This document shows, one piece after another, positions 30,815 through 40,876 of a DNA stretch of 64,000 nt. The position numbers and the translations under genes were made by a program. The notes beneath the pieces are model-generated. The model ran no database searches and was not told where the DNA came from. It saw nothing but the letters and a program-made list of their open reading frames with translations. Origin of the DNA: Pantoea allii (GTDB taxonomy: Bacteria > Pseudomonadota > Gammaproteobacteria > Enterobacterales > Enterobacteriaceae); contig NZ_NTMH01000024.1 of assembly GCF_002307475.1 (NCBI RefSeq), forward strand, positions 1 to 64,000. Reading direction: 5' to 3'. Position 1 is the first letter of the stretch. Each line of letters starts with the position of its first letter.

Positions 30815-33743
30815 AGTCTGGACCATCTATGGCGGTGACATGTGGCGGCAGGTGTTCAACGGTGTGGTGACCATTATCGGTTCAGACACCTATGACACGC
30901 TGAAACGCATTGTCGGCCTGTTTGGGGTGCTGGGTGTGATGGCCAGCTTTGTTAAATCGCGAAATCCGATGGTGTTCCTGCAGTGGTTTGGCGTGTTCTT
31001 TCTCATTACGTCGGTGCTGCTCGTGCCAAAACGCAGCGTGCAGATTCATGACATTACCGATCCGGCCGCCGTCTATGAGGTCGATAATGTGCCAGCCGGA
31101 CTGGCCGCTATCGCAGGGCTGACGACCGCACCGGGATTTGCCGTTGCTCAGTTGTATGATTACAGCCTTGCGCGGCCTGACTCACTCACCTACACCAAGA
31201 CCGGCATGCTCTTTGGCTCCCAGATTGTTGCGCAGTCGTCCGATTTCCGGACGCTCAATCCGGATCTGGCGCAGTTGCTTCCCGATTACGTCGAGAACTG
31301 TGTGATTGGCGATATTATGCTGAACAACAAATACACGGTTAACGACCTGTTGCACAGCAGCGACCCTCTGACACTTATCACCAGTCAGCCGAGTCCGTTG
31401 CGCGGGCTTTACCAGAATACGGGCAACGGGAAGGTGTTTGTGACCTGTCAGCAGGCTGCTGCGTCCATCAAAACACTGGTGAGCCGGGATATCGTGCCTG
31501 GTGCTGATACCCTTCACTCTGTTGCAACCCGTCTTTTCGGGAACAAAGTGAACGCGGATTCCATGCTGATCAATGCGATGAACGACAGTTACGGTTTCTT
31601 CTATTCCGGCGGGCTCACGGCATCGCAGATCATGCGCAATAACATCACTAATGCGGCTATCCGTGACGGCTGGAAAGGATTTGCGGCGCGTTCCTCCGAT
31701 ACGTCGAACCTGCTGAATCTCGCGACAGAATCAAGCCTGACCAAGCAGCGTATCAGTTGGGGGGCGGGCGGCGTAATCGCCACGCGGACGCTGCCGATGT
31801 TCCAGTCACTGATGATGCTGATTCTGATAGCACTGTTTCCGCTTGTTATTGTGCTGTCGCTGGTTAACCACAGCATATTCGGCCTTAACACGTTGAAGAT
31901 GTATGCAGGCGGGTTTCTGTACTTTCAGATGTGGCCAGTCATGTTTGCCGTACTCAATTCACTGGCCAACTTCTATCTGCAGACGAAAACTGGTGCGACA
32001 CCGCTGGTACTGGCCAATATGGATCAGGTGGCGCTTCAGCATTCAGATGCTGCCAACATCGCAGGCTACCTCAGCATGTCGATACCGGTATTGTCATTCT
32101 TTCTGACAAAGGGTGCGGCTTCCATTGCCTCGCAGGCGGTAGGTGGGGTACTGAGTTCAGCAGCATTCACAACGAGCGGTCAGGCTTCAACGACCGCAGA
32201 CGGCAACTGGTCCTTTAACAATATGTCGATGGATAACGTGAATGCCAACAAGTTTGATACCAATATGGCGCAGCGGTCCGGCCAGCAGTCGTTCCAGACC
32301 AGCAATGGTGCCACACATACTCAGACGGCTGACGGGCATAACGTTTATGACACCAGTGGTGCCATTTCAAATCTGCCGGTGAATCTTAAACTGAGTTCTC
32401 TGGCAAGCAGCGGCTTCTCCGAGCAGTCTCGACAGGCACAGCAGGAAGCCCAGACGGCACTGGATGGTTACAATCACAGCGTAACCAGCGGTTATCAGCA
32501 GATGCAGCAGTTAAGCCATCAGAGTGGTGCGAGTGACTCAATGACGCAGGGAAGTGATAACAGCGTGGCTTCTAACGTTTCACGTGGAGCCAGCCAGATG
32601 CAGTCAGCCGTTGAAAGTTATGCGAAGTCACACAACATTTCACAGCAAGAGGCCTATAACAAACTCATGGACATCACCAACCAGGGAAGCGCTGGTGCGG
32701 GTGGCAAAATTTACGGTAAATATGATTCGGGTGACATGTTCGCGACCAAACTGGGTAAATGGGCAACGGGCCTGAGTGGTGGTGGTGAAGTGAACCTGAA
32801 CGCCGACTGGAGACACTCTTCTGGCAGCTCACATGGCACACAGGACAGCCATGCAGAGGGGCATGACTACCGTAACGACAGGAACAGCCAGGATGCGAAA
32901 GAATTTCGTCAGGGTATGGACATGGTCACATCTACCCGCCTGAGCGAGTCTGGAAGCCATACTAACAACGAGTCAGATTCAAAAGTGCAACAGTTTGCAG
33001 CCACGCTTAATGATGCGAAAAGTCAGTATCACCAGTATACGGACAGCAGTACCCGTAGTCAGGAATTCAGCCGTATGGCCACGCTGGCTCAGAACCAGAG
33101 CGCAAGTTTGGACGCCAATTACAATCAGGAGTTTGTGGACTGGACTACGGCTAAGTACGGAAGCGATGCACAGCACGTACTGACCAACGTCAACACAGCT
33201 CAGGCAGCCGCCACCGAGTTCATGAAAGAACGTCTGGAACCTGAAATCATGCAGAATTATGCTGGCAGAACGGAGCAGGTTGCAGCTCAGCCTCTAACAC
33301 CTTCAGGCTCTCTTGAGGCTTCAGGAAATAATGGCAGCGGCGGTAACACGATTCATGGGCGTTCAGAAAGAAATGTTGTTGGCGGGCGGGAGGCTGGGAC
33401 GTCTCTAATCAGCGGCGATTATCAGGCTGGTGTAGACCGTATCAACCAACAAGCTGGTTCTTTGAGTGGTCCTCAAAATATTGCTGATAAGCTTGCAGAC
33501 AGAAACTTTGAGAATACGGGAAAAATTGGACAAATTGACGGAGAAATAAGCAAAAATAAAAGCACTGTTCAGGCATCCAGTGATATACTCAGAAATGAGC
33601 ATCAGGGTGCTGTGAAAAGCCAACAAATCGGTCGTGCTGAAGAAGAAATTAGCCAAGCAAAGCCCAAGATTGACGATGCGCAATCTGAATATTTAAAACG
33701 TAAAATAGAAGAACTTAGAGCATCGAACAAGCGTGCTTCTTAA
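30807..33743 (+). CDS. TraG, VirB6-like / mating-pair stabilisation protein
   Basis: 978 residues (F: 938), start at 30807 (MTEVWTIYGGD). The N-terminal half has several membrane helices (about 30-75 and 330-470) for pilus assembly, and the C-terminal half is a long hydrophilic Gln/Ser/Asn-rich periplasmic or translocated region for mating-pair stabilisation and for recognition by TraS. The last 120 residues are coiled and come from a clearly more AT-rich stretch than the rest, so this end may have been exchanged together with the following traS-like gene. Confidence 0.93.
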   Translation: MTEVWTIYGGDMWRQVFNGVVTIIGSDTYDTLKRIVGLFGVLGVMASFVKSRNPMVFLQWFGVFFLITSVLLVPKRSVQIHDITDPAAVYEVDNVPAGLAAIAGLTTAPGFAVAQLYDYSLARPDSLTYTKTGMLFGSQIVAQSSDFRTLNPDLAQLLPDYVENCVIGDIMLNNKYTVNDLLHSSDPLTLITSQPSPLRGLYQNTGNGKVFVTCQQAAASIKTLVSRDIVPGADTLHSVATRLFGNKVNADSMLINAMNDSYGFFYSGGLTASQIMRNNITNAAIRDGWKGFAARSSDTSNLLNLATESSLTKQRISWGAGGVIATRTLPMFQSLMMLILIALFPLVIVLSLVNHSIFGLNTLKMYAGGFLYFQMWPVMFAVLNSLANFYLQTKTGATPLVLANMDQVALQHSDAANIAGYLSMSIPVLSFFLTKGAASIASQAVGGVLSSAAFTTSGQASTTADGNWSFNNMSMDNVNANKFDTNMAQRSGQQSFQTSNGATHTQTADGHNVYDTSGAISNLPVNLKLSSLASSGFSEQSRQAQQEAQTALDGYNHSVTSGYQQMQQLSHQSGASDSMTQGSDNSVASNVSRGASQMQSAVESYAKSHNISQQEAYNKLMDITNQGSAGAGGKIYGKYDSGDMFATKLGKWATGLSGGGEVNLNADWRHSSGSSHGTQDSHAEGHDYRNDRNSQDAKEFRQGMDMVTSTRLSESGSHTNNESDSKVQQFAATLNDAKSQYHQYTDSSTRSQEFSRMATLAQNQSASLDANYNQEFVDWTTAKYGSDAQHVLTNVNTAQAAATEFMKERLEPEIMQNYAGRTEQVAAQPLTPSGSLEASGNNGSGGNTIHGRSERNVVGGREAGTSLISGDYQAGVDRINQQAGSLSGPQNIADKLADRNFENTGKIGQIDGEISKNKSTVQASSDILRNEHQGAVKSQQIGRAEEEISQAKPKIDDAQSEYLKRKIEELRASNKRAS

Positions 33744-33767
33744 AAGTTTGAACAGGTGGGGTGTAAG

Positions 33768-34337
33768 ATGAGTAATTTAACCGTTGCAGATGTTAATTCA
33801 GATGTAGAGATGCTGATGAGTAGTTTCAGCTCGGGTGATCGATTGCTTCCTTCTTCATCTCACCTGTTTAAAATAAGTTTAGCAGTTCCATCATTTGCAT
33901 TCGCTCTCAGTTTGGTTGGGGACGCTCTGGGTTATCTTTCTTTGGCTCGCGAGCAGCATTCAATCATAGGGTATTACTATTATATTCTGAGTGACGGTTG
34001 GGCAGTTCTTCTTCCGACCTTTATTTTAGGGTTGTTTTTTGCATTTATGGTATATAACAACCTTATGACATATATGGCTGTTCCTAAAAATGTTCGTGAA
34101 AAATCCGTCATTTTGTTGCACTTAAAGAAGATAGTTCAAAGAACAATTGCAGTTTTTGCATTTCTAATGTTCGTTGCGGCCTTGGCTTCAAGTTATGTAT
34201 CTTGGGCTGTACTTACTATCCCAGTATTAATGATGGTGCTTTTTTTCTCTGTTAACATTATCGTCAGTTCAGAAATAAATCGTTTGGGCGCAGGCGTTGC
34301 ACTCGAAAAAGTCAGTGCATTGCTGAAGAAGATCTAA
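33768..34337 (+). CDS. TraS-like entry-exclusion membrane protein
   Basis: 189 residues from ATG 33768 (GGTGGGG upstream; 33756 gives a longer N terminus). Four hydrophobic helices at about 30-52, 68-98, 118-142 and 144-165. Position between traG and traT is that of traS, whose product sits in the inner membrane and blocks incoming DNA by recognising TraG of the donor. TraS proteins vary widely in sequence, so identity rests on position and topology. AT-rich like the traG 3' end. Confidence 0.68.
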   Translation: MSNLTVADVNSDVEMLMSSFSSGDRLLPSSSHLFKISLAVPSFAFALSLVGDALGYLSLAREQHSIIGYYYYILSDGWAVLLPTFILGLFFAFMVYNNLMTYMAVPKNVREKSVILLHLKKIVQRTIAVFAFLMFVAALASSYVSWAVLTIPVLMMVLFFSVNIIVSSEINRLGAGVALEKVSALLKKI

Positions 34338-34386
34338 GTCTGATGTGACCTGCTCTAAACACATTTTCAATAGCTTTTTCCTTTTA

Positions 34387-34416
34387 AACCGGGCGCCCGC
34401 CCGGTTGGTTTTATTT
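34387..34416 (+). terminator. Intrinsic terminator after traS-like gene
   Basis: Inverted repeat AACCGGGC-GCCC-GCCCGGTT followed by GGTTTTATTT. The T-run is interrupted at the start, so efficiency is uncertain. It separates the traG/traS unit from traT, which appears to have its own promoter. Confidence 0.6.
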
Positions 34417-34490
34417 CTAAAGTACAAATCTGTTATTTTTACTATTAAGTTTGATTTAAGTCATGAGAACATTTCTTGATTAAAACCCCA

Positions 34491-34519
34491 TTACATCCTC
34501 ACAATGCTCTGCATAATTA
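34491..34519 (+). promoter_or_regulatory. Possible traT promoter
   Basis: TTACAT, 17 bases, TAATTA. It lies in AT-rich DNA 137 bp upstream of traT and downstream of a terminator. F traT is also expressed from its own promoter. The -10 match is moderate. Confidence 0.4.
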
Positions 34520-34655
34520 TAAGCAAGCAGATGTTCTTTAAATAAAACCAATGTCACCTGCCTCTGAATAAAGTAAGTGACAGGACTAAAAAAACTCCTC
34601 TGGGAAATTCTGTCGGGCATTCATGCTCATTTTTTCGTTTAACAAGGATACTGAA

Positions 34656-35390
34656 ATGAAAAAGCGTTCCCTCTTTGTGGCGGCGATTGCTGCTGCATGT
34701 CTTGTGCTGTCCGGGTGTGGTGCGATGAGTACCGCGATCAAAAAAAGAAATCTTGATGTAAAAACGCAAATGAGTCAGACAGTCTGGCTTGATCCGTCAA
34801 GTAATAAAACCGTTTGGCTGCAGGTACGCAATACTTCAGATAAAGATATGGGCGACCTGTACGGCCTTATAGGGCAGGATGTTCAGGCGAAAGGCTATAC
34901 CCTCACTTCAAGCCCGGATGCAGCCAACTACTGGATTCAGGTCAACGTACTGAAAGCAGATAAAATGGATTTGCGGGCAGCGCAGGGATTCCTGAACAGC
35001 GGTTATGAAGGTGGCGCAGCTGGCGCAGCACTGGGGGCCGGCATCACAGCTTATAACGGTAACTCAGGCGGCGCTGTCCTGGGGGCTGGCCTTGCCGCAG
35101 GATTGATTGGTATGGCCGCAGATGCGATGGTAGAAGACGTTAACTACACAATGGTAACCGACCTACAGATTTCAGAGCGCAGTAAAGCGGCTGTCACCAC
35201 CGATAACGTAGCTGCTCTTCGACAGGGTACATCTGGCATCAAATTGCAGACCAGCAGCGAACAGGGTGACCGAATGAAATATCAGACGCGTGTGGTTTCA
35301 AACGCCAACAAGGTAAACCTTAAATTCGATGAAGCCAAACCTGTACTCGAAGCCCAACTGGCAAAATCTGTCGCAGGTATCCTGCCTTAA
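34656..35390 (+). CDS. Surface-exclusion lipoprotein TraT
   Basis: 244 residues, same length as F TraT. Start at 34656 with AAGGATA upstream. Lipobox LSGC at about 19-22, then [26 protein letters not shown], a very conserved TraT signature, and Gly-rich helices ([31 protein letters not shown]). Outer-membrane oligomer that blocks mating-aggregate formation and gives serum resistance. Confidence 0.95.
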   Translation: MKKRSLFVAAIAAACLVLSGCGAMSTAIKKRNLDVKTQMSQTVWLDPSSNKTVWLQVRNTSDKDMGDLYGLIGQDVQAKGYTLTSSPDAANYWIQVNVLKADKMDLRAAQGFLNSGYEGGAAGAALGAGITAYNGNSGGAVLGAGLAAGLIGMAADAMVEDVNYTMVTDLQISERSKAAVTTDNVAALRQGTSGIKLQTSSEQGDRMKYQTRVVSNANKVNLKFDEAKPVLEAQLAKSVAGILP

Positions 35391-35718
35391 CCTGAGTACC
35401 TGTATAGCATTGCTGAGTTCTTTCAGTGTGTTTAAGCGCCGACACTGAGAACTCTGCAAAAAGACACGAAACAGGCATACGCCCGAGGAAAATAACAGAC
35501 CTTCTTTCCTGGCAACCGGGTGTATGCCGCCCCTTCTGATGACATTCCTGAATTAAAGCATCCGTGTTTTGTAACGGTGCGTTCGTGCCGCATGGCTGAA
35601 CTGGTGACATTTCGCCTCCTCGCGCCGGTTCAACGGCCCCGGCGTCTGCGGCGGGCGCTGCATACTCTCAATTTCACCGACGTGTCCTGACTCTCATATC
35701 CCTTAACAAGGAGCTTTT
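35391..35718. other. Non-coding gap with inverted repeats
   Basis: No gene is supported. Two inverted repeats are visible: CAGTGT/ACACTG (near 35426-35450) and GGCATAC...CCCG / CGGG...GTATGCC (near 35474-35527). An AAGGAG lies before the next gene at about 35708. Confidence 0.5.
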
Positions 35719-36081
35719 ATGCTGCAATTTAATGGCGTTCTACGCACGGCTGTAACCTGGTTTACCCTTTTCCTCGCCTGGAGCGCATTGGTTTTATGGC
35801 ATTTTGGCATGCAACTGCATCAGTACATCATGTCTGACAGCACCCTGTTTGCATATGAACTGGCCGTGCGCACGGCGCAAAGTGACATGATGCCGCAGGG
35901 GATGATCCCTTTCCTGATGGTACTGCTGACACTTACGGCCGGTGCCGTTTTGTCTGTTCTGACGCTGCTCGGCTGGAATCTGATCCTGTTCGCCTGCTGC
36001 CTGCCTGTTATGGCGGGGGAATGGCTGCTCAGACGCACTGGATTAATCCGCTCTGAGTCTACAGCCTCTGTTGAAAGATAA
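35719..36081 (+). CDS. Membrane protein upstream of the adhesin
   Basis: 120 residues with hydrophobic segments at about 10-30, 62-88 and 90-105. ACAAGGAGC precedes the ATG. It sits between traT and the adhesin gene; a hairpin (GGGTCCG/CGGACCC) follows at about 36105. Not recognised; a TraD-associated F gene is not expected here. Confidence 0.5.
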   Translation: MLQFNGVLRTAVTWFTLFLAWSALVLWHFGMQLHQYIMSDSTLFAYELAVRTAQSDMMPQGMIPFLMVLLTLTAGAVLSVLTLLGWNLILFACCLPVMAGEWLLRRTGLIRSESTASVER

Positions 36082-36162
36082 ATTTTGCACTCAGAGAAAG
36101 GGTGGCGGGTCCGTTCGCAGCGGACCCACCTGTAGCCTCATCAGTCATTTACGAGAATCTCA

Positions 36163-38196
36163 ATGAAGGCCACATACTTTAAAATAGCACTGATCATCAT
36201 CAGTGCCGTAAGCTTTTGCGCGCATGCTGCCAACACTGTCGGTCCCGGTTACACCAGCACGCTTATCACGGGTGACGGTAATTCTGTGACCGGCACCCCT
36301 GACTGCTGTCAGAACTTTCAAATTGATATTTATGGCGTTAATAATGATTTAAAAAACTCCTATGCCACCACCGTCTTCGGAGACACCAACCTCACAGACG
36401 GTTCAGATATGTCGATTTTCGGGCAGAGCAACAGCATCACCGGAGGCTACGGCAACATATTCGGGGATGGGAACAATGCCAAAACCGGAACCCGGCAGTT
36501 CGTCAATATCTTCGGTAATGGCTCATCACTGAGCGGGAACGGAGATAATATCTTTGGTACTGCTTCATCCATTACCGGGAATAACTCAACCATCACCGGG
36601 AATGGCAATAACTCCAGCGGTGATGAAAACAACACCACTGGTTACAGCAATACTATCTCCGGCAACCAGATCAACGTTTTCGGCTCGTCGAACAAGGTCA
36701 CTGCCTCACCCTTTTCAAACGTTACCGGCAACGGAAATACCTTAGAGACGGGCCCGTACGCTATCACGCTGGGTGACGGGAATACCAACACCGGTGGAGA
36801 CACGGACTCTGGCGGTATTGAGATTGGTTCAGGAAACACCCTGAAAAATGCGCTGAACGGAACCGTTATCGGCAACGGTTCCAGCGCAACGGGGGCTAAC
36901 AGCCTCGTCTTTGGCTCGGGCGCACAGGCCTCAAACGGTGGGACATCTGTGGGATACGGTTCCGTTTCCTCACAGGGAGACGAGGTGTCTTTTGGCAGTC
37001 AGAACGTCCAGCGACGTCTGACGCATATTGCTGCAGGGACAGCGGGTACGGATGCCAGTAACGTCAGACAAATGCAGGACGGTGATGCGGCAACGCTCAG
37101 CAGCGCCAGAGGCTATACGGACACACGGGAAACCGCCATCAACAACCGTACTGACGGACTGATTGCGACGGAGCAGCAGGCCCGTTCTGCAGGGGATGCC
37201 TCGACACTCAACAGTGCGGAAACCTTTACCACAAACCGTGAACAGGCGATCAACACCCGTACTGACAGCATGATGGCCTCTGAGCAGCAGGCCCGACAGG
37301 ACGGAGATGCCTCTACGCTGTCTAGTGCGAAAGCCTACACAGATTCCAGAGAGCAGGTTCTCAACAGCAAAATGCAGTCTTACTCCGCTTCGCAGCAGAG
37401 TGCGCGTCTCTCAGGAGAGGCAGATACGCTGGCCAAATCGGGCAATTATACGGACCGTCAGACAGCGGCGGCGATTGGCGCGTCAAACAGCTATACCGAT
37501 GCGAGAGAGCTGGCAATCAACAGCAGGACTGACGGGCTTGTTGCTGATGAAAAATCACAGCGCATTCTGGGTGAGGCACAAACCCTCACCTCAGCAAACA
37601 GCTATACCGACACGCGCGAGCGTGCCATCAGCACCCGGACCGACACCCTGTTTTCACAAGAAAGAACGGCGCGTACTCAGGGCGAACAGCGCATGCTGCA
37701 GAGTGCAAACTCCTACACTGACCAGCGGGAAGTGGCGGCAAATCAGTACACCGACAGTGCGATGTCGGATGAACGGCAGGCCCGTACACAGGGTGATGCA
37801 CGCGTGCTCAGCAGCGCAAACGGCTATACCGACCAGCGTGAGAGCGCCATTCTGCTGCATACCGACAGCGCGCTTTCTGCAGAAAGGCAGGCAAGGGATG
37901 ACGGTGACCGGCGAACGCTGAGCAGTGCAAACACCTACACAGACAGCAAAGTGCATCAGCTTTCACGCCGGGCCAATGCGGGCATAGCTTCCGCGATGGC
38001 CATGTCGGGTATTCCTTATCTGATCAACTCTGTAGACAACAGCTTCGGTATGGCATTCGGCACATACCGGGACGAGCAGGCCATTGCTGCCGGCTACCAG
38101 CGTCGTCTGGCCGCTCAGGTAAGCGCGCGCGTGAGTCTTACCTGGGATACCGGACAGGGTGCGGGCATGACTGCCGGCATGGCTATGGGCTGGTGA
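36163..38196 (+). CDS. Trimeric autotransporter adhesin (YadA-like) between traT and traD
   Basis: 677 residues. Signal peptide about 1-22 (ending AHA). Head (about 23-280) built of repeated GNG/GDGN and NxxTGxGN strands like YadA head repeats. A neck motif VQRRLTHIAAGTAGTDASNVRQM ends at about 305. A stalk of about eight 37-residue repeats follows, then a membrane anchor (about 605-677) with RRANAGIASAMAMSGIP and a beta-rich end. Such proteins form homotrimeric surface fibres that bind surfaces or cells. Placed inside the tra region it could aid donor-recipient contact or biofilm. Confidence 0.88.
   Translation: MKATYFKIALIIISAVSFCAHAANTVGPGYTSTLITGDGNSVTGTPDCCQNFQIDIYGVNNDLKNSYATTVFGDTNLTDGSDMSIFGQSNSITGGYGNIFGDGNNAKTGTRQFVNIFGNGSSLSGNGDNIFGTASSITGNNSTITGNGNNSSGDENNTTGYSNTISGNQINVFGSSNKVTASPFSNVTGNGNTLETGPYAITLGDGNTNTGGDTDSGGIEIGSGNTLKNALNGTVIGNGSSATGANSLVFGSGAQASNGGTSVGYGSVSSQGDEVSFGSQNVQRRLTHIAAGTAGTDASNVRQMQDGDAATLSSARGYTDTRETAINNRTDGLIATEQQARSAGDASTLNSAETFTTNREQAINTRTDSMMASEQQARQDGDASTLSSAKAYTDSREQVLNSKMQSYSASQQSARLSGEADTLAKSGNYTDRQTAAAIGASNSYTDARELAINSRTDGLVADEKSQRILGEAQTLTSANSYTDTRERAISTRTDTLFSQERTARTQGEQRMLQSANSYTDQREVAANQYTDSAMSDERQARTQGDARVLSSANGYTDQRESAILLHTDSALSAERQARDDGDRRTLSSANTYTDSKVHQLSRRANAGIASAMAMSGIPYLINSVDNSFGMAFGTYRDEQAIAAGYQRRLAAQVSARVSLTWDTGQGAGMTAGMAMGW
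37081..37968 (+). repeat. 111-bp repeats of the adhesin stalk
   Basis: About eight units of 37 codons, each reading G(D/E)AxTLxSAxxYTDxREx..NxRTDxLxAxEQQAR. One unit (about 37414-37567) has an insertion. The units are coiled-coil stalk modules. Such tandem repeats often change number between isolates, which alters fibre length. Confidence 0.8.
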
Positions 38197-38344
38197 TCTC
38201 ATAATTTCCAGTAAAGCACGGGCCTTCGTCACTTCCATGTCTCAACAGGCCTTACTGGCTGCATAAACCGCTTTTCATCTGAATCATCACTGACCCGACT
38301 GCATCCCTGCGCAGGGATTTCTGACGCCTCAAACGGAGCCATTC

Positions 38345-40876
38345 ATGAGTTTTACGCCTAAAAACCTTACCCAGGGTGGCCAGATTATGGCTTACCGCCT
38401 GCGTATGTTCGCGCAGGTGAGTAACTGGATTTTCCACTGGATGTTACTGCTGTTTATTGCCTCTACGGCGCTGCTTTTCTGGCTGACTACGCCCGATGAC
38501 GTGATGCGAAATGGCTTCTGGTACTGGGCTGCATGGCCGACGCATTCGCTGATGGGACTCAGTCCTGCCAGCGCTACCGCGACCTGGGACATTACCTGGC
38601 ACTGCGGAGACGGTACGCAACTGTGTAAGGTTAAAATGACGCCAGACCAGTTGCTCTCCGATGCCTGGATGCAGGGGATGGGTAATGCCTTTCTGGCCAG
38701 CCTCCGTTTTGTGGCCACGATCTGCGGTACCACAGCATGCCTGCTTTACTGCCTGATTGCCTGGTATGTGGGGTACAAAGGCAAAAAAGAAACAGAGGAT
38801 GAGTTTATATCCGGAATGGAGCTTACGGATAACCTCAAAGTTATTAACCAGCTGCTGAAAAAGGCCGGGGAAAAGTCGGATCTACAGGTGGCCGGGCTGC
38901 ACATGGTCCGCAATGCCGAGATCATGAATTACCTGATTCACGGAACCGTCAACGTCGGGAAATCCACCATTATCCGCTGGCTGCTTGATTACATCCGCAA
39001 GCGGGGTGACCGCGCCATCATTTACGACTCGGGCGGTACGTTTGTCGAAACGCACTACGACGAACGCGTGGACAAAATCCTGAACACGCATGACAGACGC
39101 TGCGAAAACTGGGTGCTGTGGCGTGAAGGCCGCGAGGTCGTGGATTACGAGAACATGACGGCCGCGCTGATGCCGGTTGAGGGCGACTCGGACCCGTTCT
39201 GGGTGTCCTCATCACGGACCATCTTCAGTGATACGGCCATGCAGTTTGCATCTGACCCGAATCGCAACATTGAAAAATTCCTGAAAACCCTGCTGTCCAT
39301 TGACCTGAAAAGTCTGCGCGAATTCCTGAAAAACACGCCCTCCGCCAACCTGGTGGAGGAGAAAATTGAAAAAACCGCCATCTCGATACGCTCGGTTCTG
39401 ACCAACTACGCCAAGTCGCTGCGTTACCTGCAGGGGCTCGACAAGGAGGGTAAACCCGAGTTCAGCATCCGGGAATGGATGACAGAGAAGCAGTATGACA
39501 ACAGCTGGCTGTTTATTTCCACCACGGCCCGTCACCGTAAATCTGTCCGACCGCTGATAACGATGTGGCTTTCGCTGGCCACGCTGTTTATTCAGAGCAT
39601 GGGCGAGGACAGCAAGCGACGGGTGTGGATTATCGGCGATGAAATTCTGGGCCTGCAGAAACTCCCGGATCTGGGCGAAACACTGGCCGAGGGCCGTAAG
39701 TTTGGTGCCTGTTTTGTACTGGGTATTCAGAATATGCCCCAGCTGATTAACGTCTACGGGCGCGAGATGGCCAAGTCCATTTTTGACCTGCTGAACACGC
39801 GCTTTTACGGCCGTTCACCCAGCGCCGAGGTGGCAAAGATGATCGAGGAGGACCTGGGCCATCAGCGCCGGCGCGAAGCCCGTGAGCAGAACAGCTTTGG
39901 CCTAGCGCAGGAGCGTGATGGTATTTCCATCAGCAAGGACAAAGTCAGGGAACCGGTTGTTGATTACGACCAGATCATGAAGCTGCCCAACCTGCGCTTT
40001 TACGTGCGTATGCCGGGCGAGTATCCGGTAGTGAAGCTCAGCCTGAAGTACCGCGAACAGAAGAAATATCATCCTGCGCTCATCGAGCGTGACTTCAAAG
40101 ACAACCTCAGTCCTGAGCTGGAAAAAATCATCAGCCAGAACGAGCGTGACGCTGTCGGGCTGGGGCTGCGCTTTCCGACCGGCGATGAAATCCTGGAGGG
40201 AACCACACACCCGCCGCTGGCATCCGTTGCTGCTGAGTCAGGGGCGGAAGTCAGGCAGCCTGCACCTGTTGCCGCCAGCGTCACGCCTCCGCCTCCGCCT
40301 GCACCGGAGCAACACCCAGTACGCGTCCCTCAAAAAGCCCCGTCAGCGGAACCTGCTGAGATTCTGGCTGGAAGTCTGCTGCCTGATAACGTCCGGGCAT
40401 TTCCCGGTCGTGGAGCAGCAGCTTCACGATCTGCACCGGCTGTAAGGCCCGTCGCCCGTCCTGAGCCTGACGTGCCGGCAGAAAAAACCGCACCAGTACC
40501 GGCAGCAAAAGTAGTTGCCGCGCCCGTACCCCCTAAACCACCGGTCAAAACGACCAGTGCGCTCGACATCCTGGCTCGCCGGGCAAATCTGCCTGCCAAC
40601 ACGGATGACTCCGAGACGGCTGAGGAGGGTACGCAGGGCGAAGCGCCAGAGCTGAACATGGTGGCGGAAAAAGATGATGCAGGGCAGCTCACTGTGCAGA
40701 CGGCGGGACACAGTAAAGGCGTGCATGACAGCCGGGAGGAAGCCTACGCGGACCAGTACCGGCAGGCAAACTACCGCATGGCTGACGATGAAAAAAACAT
40801 CCTGCGCCACCGTGAAGATTACGAGGCCTGGCAGGAAATGGGCGACCATCATGACCACGGAGATTATGAGCGATGA
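38345..40876 (+). CDS. Type IV coupling protein TraD
   Basis: 843 residues (F: 717). The start MSFTPKNLTQGGQI matches F TraD. Two membrane helices (about 28-48 and 115-142), Walker A HGTVNVGKST at about 199-208, Walker B WIIGDE near 425, and the family block NPxSANLVEEKIEKTAISIRSVLTNY. Residues from about 610 are a Pro/Ala-rich linker that is longer than in F; the very end (about 825-843) has the acidic, His-rich tail expected to bind TraM. Pumps the relaxosome DNA into the channel. Confidence 0.94.
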   Translation: MSFTPKNLTQGGQIMAYRLRMFAQVSNWIFHWMLLLFIASTALLFWLTTPDDVMRNGFWYWAAWPTHSLMGLSPASATATWDITWHCGDGTQLCKVKMTPDQLLSDAWMQGMGNAFLASLRFVATICGTTACLLYCLIAWYVGYKGKKETEDEFISGMELTDNLKVINQLLKKAGEKSDLQVAGLHMVRNAEIMNYLIHGTVNVGKSTIIRWLLDYIRKRGDRAIIYDSGGTFVETHYDERVDKILNTHDRRCENWVLWREGREVVDYENMTAALMPVEGDSDPFWVSSSRTIFSDTAMQFASDPNRNIEKFLKTLLSIDLKSLREFLKNTPSANLVEEKIEKTAISIRSVLTNYAKSLRYLQGLDKEGKPEFSIREWMTEKQYDNSWLFISTTARHRKSVRPLITMWLSLATLFIQSMGEDSKRRVWIIGDEILGLQKLPDLGETLAEGRKFGACFVLGIQNMPQLINVYGREMAKSIFDLLNTRFYGRSPSAEVAKMIEEDLGHQRRREAREQNSFGLAQERDGISISKDKVREPVVDYDQIMKLPNLRFYVRMPGEYPVVKLSLKYREQKKYHPALIERDFKDNLSPELEKIISQNERDAVGLGLRFPTGDEILEGTTHPPLASVAAESGAEVRQPAPVAASVTPPPPPAPEQHPVRVPQKAPSAEPAEILAGSLLPDNVRAFPGRGAAASRSAPAVRPVARPEPDVPAEKTAPVPAAKVVAAPVPPKPPVKTTSALDILARRANLPANTDDSETAEEGTQGEAPELNMVAEKDDAGQLTVQTAGHSKGVHDSREEAYADQYRQANYRMADDEKNILRHREDYEAWQEMGDHHDHGDYER

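Noticed and set aside
32134..32146. GGCGGTAGGTGGG as an ops element for the RfaH-type factor
   Set aside because: It is inside traG coding sequence, far from any promoter, and departs from the ops consensus after GGCGGTAG.
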